A stretch of 64,000 bases of DNA, from the NCBI GenBank assembly GCA_037974665.1, contig CM075778.1, forward strand, positions 15,489,001-15,553,000, written 5' to 3'. This document shows, piece by piece, positions 58,519 through 64,000 of this stretch. The stretch comes from Ehretia macrophylla (lineage: Eukaryota; Streptophyta; Magnoliopsida; Boraginales; Ehretiaceae). Each line of letters opens with the position of its first letter. The first letter of the stretch is position 1. The translations under genes and the position numbers were made by a program. Below the pieces are notes generated by a model. It saw only the letters and a program-made list of their open reading frames with translations. It was not told where the DNA came from and did not search any database.

Positions 58519-61079
58519 GCAAAATGTAAAACCTGCGACAGCATATAAGTGGACCAATACCATGTTCAAACATTCAACCACCTCAAGGCTATCCGAGCCT
58601 TGTTTCTCAACAAATTAACACAACAATTATATATTTCCAATTTAAAAGCTATCCTATCTCTTTTCATCTTTGACAAGAACATTCATGCTAGGCAATTCAA
58701 CTATGCTAACCATTGCATAAAATAGACTATCATACCATTCTAACTCTTTTCCTTTGGATATTACAAACATATATTGAAATTAAACTATACTATCCGAATA
58801 CATAAACTAGCTTATCAAACCACTTCATTAAACTAGTAAAACTTAAATTACATTCATTTTTAACCATAAATGCAAACAACACATGAAACATACATCTTTG
58901 CATCTTTGACAAATCAAGCCACATAGCACACAAGCCAACTCTTCAAGCATGATCTTTCACGTAATCACAAACTTTCCAGCTATCATGGAATTTCCTGAAA
59001 TGTGGTGGTGAGGAGTAAGTATACTCAACACGTATACTCAGTGAGGGCGAGACAGTTATCGAGGTGGAAAGAAAGAAGATCGTGCAATGCAAATAGACAT
59101 AGTTAAGCAATAAAGTCAATAAGAAAGTATTCAATACAAACGACAATATAATAAACAATCAAGAAAGTATTAACACAACCATTCAAAGCTATACCACACT
59201 CTGAAGGCTATGGTTCACTCATACGAGCAATGTACCATTTCACGAGCGATACATTAATCTCGAGCTTGATGTTGACAAAGATGACAATAAGTGCGCAACC
59301 ACCTTATAACTTTAGTTTGGAATACCCCGGAAGTATCCATCAATTCTACGACCCAAATCTCCTTGGGAGGCAATCCAAGTGAGAATGGGAATAGGACACG
59401 GAGCTAGAGCAACCAACACTGGCAGCCCGAGACTACCCAGAGAGGCGCATCACTCATGCGCCTGACACTATGCAATGCAAGACATGATACAAGGCGATAA
59501 ACGAGCGATAAACAAGATATCAAACATTTACAATCTATAAAGAAACAAGAACAACACTAACAAGCATTATCAACAATTGACATACAAATTCAATCATAAT
59601 CAACTTTAACAAGCATAACAAGCCATATTAAGCATTCTATAGGCACTACACTATGAAAACACACAAAATCACAAAATGACTCCAACTTTCAAAACGCTAC
59701 TACTTTCAAATGAGCTACGAGTTTTGAAAACCGACTTCACCAATCCTCCTAGGTCACTATAAGGCACGTCTAAAGACCCCGAAACCATACTTAACCCTAG
59801 AATTCACGCAAAGCCCCGATTTTTTCCTTTGCTCATTTGAACTACTACTACCCTAACCAAACACCCAACCGACGCCATAATCACACCAAAAGTGCTTCCA
59901 TGGACTCTCGAGACAATGCCATCACGCAAAACGATAAAATACCAAACTCGACCTAAACGACCCCAACTTTCACTAAGCTATTTTTCTCCATTTTTCCATT
60001 ACACAATCCAATTAAACCACACATTTAGGCATTCTAGCATATCTAGCACCTTCCTACATTAATAGAACGCATAACGGAGCAACTTTATCGAAACGGGGGT
60101 TTACTATTGACAATTTACTATTCAATTAACAATTTATATTTCAATTTCGATATTCAACAGCAGAAAATGTTAGAAAGCTATAAATACATGTTCTACGATT
60201 GCTAGGGAACATTCTTTAAGCAACGAAACAGATAAAATAACAATCTACGCATAATTTCTAAAAATTAAAGTTTAGACATAATATTTTCAAATGCGCAAAT
60301 AATGATGAAACACTCACCTTAGACGCTCCTAGACGCTAGGAAAACCACGCTGGATGCCTCGAAAACCACCCCGCATAAGCTCTCGCGAAGAAATTGAAGT
60401 TTGAAGTTGAAATGTTTTTTTTTTCTTTTTCCTTCATGGTTTCGGCCATGGCTTCTTTTTTTTTCTGATTTTTGCTTCTTTGTTCTCTTATTTCATGCTT
60501 AAATAAAAGGATGAAAATGGTCAAATGGTCAAGGCTTGGTCAACCCACTTAAAAATTGGTCAAATAAGCTCATTTTATGCATTTTTAAAGCTAAAACAAC
60601 TAACATAAATCTAATTCCAGTTAATAACAATTAAACTACTAAAATTAAAACACCAAACACTAGTTTTCACTATTTGCTGAGGACTAGAAATCATTTCCTA
60701 ACTATCGCTCTCGAAATACAATGCACTTTGCGACAATAAAAGAATAATAATTAAATCTCAAAGAATTCAAGAAAATATAATTTTTGAAAAGTAACATAGT
60801 TGAAAATTTACTCGGAGTTACTTTTCATTTAATGGAAAATCGAGCATTAAGGTGCCAGAAAAATAAAACCGATTAACATAAATTTGAAAGTAGTTGTTAT
60901 TCCGTAAAATAATTAACTCAAGTATTATTTTAATTACTTCTATAAGAAATATGAAAATAAAGCTACAAATAAATGTTTAACTTAAAAATAAACACAAAAT
61001 TCAATGCTAACGTTTAAGATGTCACTTAATTAAATGCAATTAAATCTCATTAAATGCATGCCGGGTTCGGGTTATCACA
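58519..61079 (-). repeat. Element Z LTR 3, lacking its last 126 bp
   Basis: Starts inside the LTR (GCAAAATGTAAAACCTGCG) and runs to the normal end GGGTTATCACA. The primer-site-proximal LTR tip is deleted. Splice-like donor CTAAG|GTGAGTG at 60316-60317 and acceptor at 58995-58996, again 1323 bp apart. Confidence 0.88.
58995..60317 (-). other. Predicted LTR-internal intron, element Z LTR 3 (1323 bp)
   Basis: The best donor of the set (AAG|GTGAGTG) and a strong acceptor (CCACATTTCAG|G). Spacing is identical to LTR 2. After the acceptor the three copies keep a short frame ending DYVK(D/N)HA and a stop. Confidence 0.45.
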
Positions 61080-61084
61080 CACAG

Positions 61085-62702
61085 GGCTGATACTACCCAA
61101 GAATTGTCCGCTATTGGGTTACCCTGCCCGCAGGCAAAGGCCCCAACGCTGCCCGAGAGGTGGCACACATATACCAAGACTCATGACAATAATAATAATC
61201 ATTTATATCTCAGGAGGACAACAAAGTAGGTTGCCTATCTCCCGGCTTCATCAATAATCAACAATCAATAATCAATAATCAACTAATAAAATTTCAATAA
61301 CATATCATCAATTAAACAATTAACAACTCAACAACTAAGTTAGATGACAAAGTACGCCATCCAACTTAACATGCATTAATCCACTCAACCTAACCCAATT
61401 CTAACCAACAACAACCCATAATTCAACCAATCAAACACCACCCAAACCACTAAGGACATTATTTGAACATTTAAAGAAAGACAACCCAAACTTCTAAAAG
61501 TCATAACTTACAATCTACTAATCCAATGACCTCCAAACCAGTTTCTATCACTCATCCACTCAAGCAACTACATTAGCGCCCTCGAAAACCAACCAAAATC
61601 CATCCAAATTAAGTCCAACAACCCTAAAACCTCAATGCACCATGGCTGAAATTTCTGGACTTTCACCACGACATCACAATCAAAATTTCGGCATTACAAC
61701 ATTACTACCACGTATTTAACAAACTTTTACAAGCTAACAGCAATCGATTCCAACCACCACAACTCCAATTATTCAACAAATAGTCAACAACTCAATTTTA
61801 ATACCCAAGAAATAAAAATTCATGCTACAACGGTTCAAAAATTATATAAACACATATAAACGATCCTTAGCATTCACTGAGTAATAATATAACATCAATT
61901 TAACATTTCAACGGTTAAAAATTCAATTATATGCATTGTCATAAAAACAGCATTTTGATCTGAAACAAGCCTAAAAATACGTGCAATGCATGCCCAACAA
62001 GTGAATTCAAGCTTTGGATTACAAGATTTGGCTTTGAATTGCAACTTTTAATGAAAATTTGCCTTGAAAACTTGAAGAAAATCCTTTCTTTTTCTCCTAT
62101 GGTGCTCTCGGCCTTGTGTGCGTAGTTTTAGGTATTTTTCTGTTGTTTTAGTAGGTACTGGTGATATATAAGCAAAAGTCAAATAATAAAAAAGAAAGTC
62201 AAAGTGAACACTTGTTAGTTTTTAGTATTTTGTTTTTAGTCTTTTAATTCATTTCTTGACTATTTTGTTTACAAATCATGCAATTAACTCCTAGACTAGT
62301 TTAAGTAATATATTTTTAGTTAACAAAGAGTTTCACGAGTAAATATTTTTACCCGATTCGGTTTAAAACTCGATTTTTACAAAATAAAGTGTAAAATCCT
62401 TTAAAATTCTTAAGCCAATTCAAAATCCATTTTTATCAAACACGGGTCTATAAATATCCGAGGACTAGGTTTTAAAACATTTAAAACACTCGTTTAAAAA
62501 TTTTAGCGGACGTGTGTTCAAAAAACTATTCACAAAAACCGTCGATAAAATTGATGATGTCGTTTTTGATAAAAATTTCATAAATGCACACATAGCATGT
62601 AATTGGTATATAAATCACAAAATTAGCACATTCTAATTCATATAACACATAAACAGGTCAAAACACGCAAATCGAGGCAAAGATAAAATATGGGGTCTCA
62701 CA
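61085..62702 (-). repeat. D2 5' LTR, right part
   Basis: After about 58 bases of the foreign fragment, family D LTR text restarts at 61142 and duplicates 50422-50750 before continuing to the LTR tip (TGTGAGACCCCATATTTT, minus strand, at 62702). If the duplicate, the templated 90 bp and the foreign 104 bp are left out, the LTR is close to the expected 2.43 kb. The region where family D has its splice donor (near 61960) is deleted here. Confidence 0.75.
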
Positions 62703-63443
62703 AGTGGATTTAGGAGTAGTGTCCTTCTTTTTGTTGTTCTTCTTCTTTCTTATATTCTTGGGTTTAAACCCAGAAGAAGAAGCAGCAACGAGGACAGTCT
62801 CCTTTCTCTTTCCCTTAAACTGTGATTGCGCAGTGGTCAACATATTGGCCAACTCAGGCAAAGAAGCATAGAGGTTGTTCATTTGAAAATTCACAATGAA
62901 CTGATTGAAGGAAGGTGGGAGGGACTACAAAATAAGATCCGTGTGCAGCTTATAGTCCATGTTAAAATCAAACATCTCAAGTTGAGTAATCAGATTAATC
63001 ATCCTGAGGACAGGTTTGCTGACATCACCACCTTCTTCTAATCTAGCTCTGAACTACTATTTGGACAGTTCATATCTAGCAACATCACTTTGCTCACCAT
63101 ATAGCTCTTTTAAGTTCAGAATCATGTTAGCAGCATGAGACATCTTCTCATGTTGCTTTTGCAGTTCATTTGACATTGAAGCAAGGATATAAGCTTTTGC
63201 TCTCATGTCATGTTCAACCCAGAGCTCATATGTTTCTTGTTCTTCCTCAATGGCAGTTTCAAGAAGGGGAGTTGGAGGGGCTTTATCTAGAACATATTCT
63301 ATCTTTTCCAAACTTAAAACAATCTTTAGATTGCGGAACCAGTCAGGGAAGTTTGGTCCTGTTAAATCATTCTTATCAAGGATACGGGCGATGGGGTTTG
63401 AAATAGAAGCCATAATAAATAGACTGCAGGAAATAAATAGCAC
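62703..63443 (-). pseudogene. Ty1/copia gag, broken and truncated
   Basis: Starts at the ATG at 63410 in a longer frame from 63443 (MASISNPIARILDKND, GPNFPDWFRNLKIVLSLEKI, YILASMSNELQKQHE, ELYGEQSDVARYELSK), which is copia gag of the UBN2/DUF4219 type. It stops at 63057-63059, continues in other frames, and its end (FQMNNLYASLPELANMLTTAQ, then a Lys-rich GKRKE..KKKNNKKKD tail) is cut at 62703 by the D2 LTR. The zinc knuckle and pol are not in the window. Confidence 0.88.
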
Positions 63444-64000
63444 AGAAAGTAAGATTGCTAGTTGATGAAAAATGCATAACTATTTAAATATGGTCTTTAA
63501 ATAAATAGTTTCTCCCACTAATTTTATCGAGTCTCATACTCCCTTAATGAGAAACGTAAATTTGTTAAGATTTCTTTAGCGGGTGACCAAGTTCTCTTAA
63601 TCACATATATCTCTCAAACCTTTATGGCTATGTTGAAATATAGGTGTAAGAGTCAACAATGCTTTGTTCATCTATTTCACTAAATAGGATTTGGTCATTT
63701 CTAGTCCCTAAATCACTTTGGTCTCAAACCTTTATGGCTATGTTGATTAAGTGATCTAGTTAGATCAATACCCGCCATCTCTTAGTTATCTGACAAGTTG
63801 AATCAATAACCTTAAACCGTTGTAGCTATGTTGGCCGTTAGATTTTGGAAGATAACAACATCACTATGTTCGTACTAGCAATTCAATTAAACTTTCTATG
63901 AAATGATTCCTCAAACCTTTGTGGCTATGTTGGAACATATTCATTTCCAGTTTAATTAAATCCTAGGATGGCAGAGGACTTTAGTAAAACAAATTTTACA
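63444..64000 (-). other. Copia 5' leader with spaced repeats
   Basis: Upstream of gag on the minus strand. The phrase TCAAACCTTTATGGCTATGT occurs near 63614 and 63724, with variants near 63812 and 63911, spaced about 90-110 bp. No primer site or LTR edge is reached before the window ends. Confidence 0.65.

Larger units (their letters stand above)
50882..61079 (-). mobile_element. Element Z: composite non-coding element, LTR-body-LTR-body-LTR
   Basis: Three LTRs (50882-53584, 54375-57066, 58519-61079) alternate with two bodies, the whole flanked by one perfect 5-bp repeat, CACAG (50877-50881 and 61080-61084). LTR tips are TGTAACACCCC and GGGTTATCACA on the plus strand. The bodies have a primer site and polypurine tract but no enzyme genes. 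A single TSD implies one insertion event plus later duplication, or insertion of an already tandem cDNA. It is nested in the D2 LTR. Confidence 0.92.
44206..62702 (-). mobile_element. Element D2: degenerate family D chromovirus, 3' truncated
   Basis: The minus-strand order is 5' LTR (49566-62702, split by element Z), primer site (49549-49560), gag, protease and the RT N-half to 47195, then the RT C-half at 44206-44752 after a solo LTR. RNase H, integrase and 3' LTR are missing. Protein text is closest to D1. It abuts copia gag at 62703, so it was probably inserted in a copia element. Confidence 0.85.

Noticed and set aside
1..64000. CRISPR arrays, bacterial operons, rRNA or tRNA genes.
   Set aside because: No repeat-spacer pattern, no Shine-Dalgarno-led gene clusters and no cloverleaf with A/B boxes recognised; the TRIM repeats and minisatellites have other explanations.

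Overview
The window is plant nuclear DNA made almost entirely of nested and broken retrotransposons. The evidence is the repeated methionyl-tRNA primer-binding site (TGGTATCAGAGC), Ty3/gypsy chromovirus and Tat-lineage polyproteins, Ty1/copia pieces, a LINE ORF1 and a MITE. I found no convincing host gene, rRNA, tRNA or CRISPR. The AT-rich LTRs and the excess of C-to-T nonsense changes suggest methylated, gene-poor heterochromatin of a flowering plant, probably a dicot. The species cannot be named from the sequence.

Layout. (1) 1-6153: element A1, a minus-strand Tekay/Del-type chromovirus, cut by the left window edge and with a truncated 5' LTR. (2) 6154-7076: an inverted LTR piece of family B. 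(3) 7077-37855: a degenerate plus-strand Tat-lineage element (C). Its gag is split by a complete copy of family A (A2, 7260-17295, TSD CCAAC) and by a short-bodied family B element (17481-21691). Family B in turn carries a 593-bp TRIM (20083-20675, TSD CACAT). The pol of C is split by about 780 bp of unknown DNA (24425-25207) and by a copia LTR, which itself holds a chromovirus D1 (25770-33449, TSD TTTAT). The 3' part of C has minisatellites, a spliced-looking antisense ORF and one LTR. (4) 37856-44205: AT-rich filler, a LINE ORF1 with a Mutator-like MITE, a copia LTR and an LTR of family E. (5) 44206-62702: minus-strand chromovirus D2. Its RT is split by a solo LTR of the same family (44758-47194, TSD TTGAT), and its 5' LTR is split by composite element Z, which has three LTRs and two non-coding bodies (50882-61079, TSD CACAG). 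(6) 62703-64000: a minus-strand copia gag and its 5' leader.

How the parts relate. Families A and D are coding chromoviruses (gag, protease, RT, RNase H, integrase, chromodomain). B, Z and the TRIM carry no enzymes but share near-identical LTR ends and the same primer site, so they could have been mobilised by machinery from A- or D-like elements. Every coding copy here is disabled by nonsense changes, frameshifts or deletions.

The most interesting signals are: (a) a matched splice donor and acceptor inside the LTRs of families A, B, D and Z, with the donor also in E, predicting a 1.15-1.36 kb LTR-internal intron; (b) a plant snRNA-type promoter (USE plus TATA at 24-bp spacing) in both LTRs of the TRIM; (c) a spliced antisense ORF in the Tat element; (d) the three-LTR composite Z bounded by a single TSD; (e) an apparently templated filler insertion in the D2 LTR. 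All were found by eye; no alignment or database search was run.
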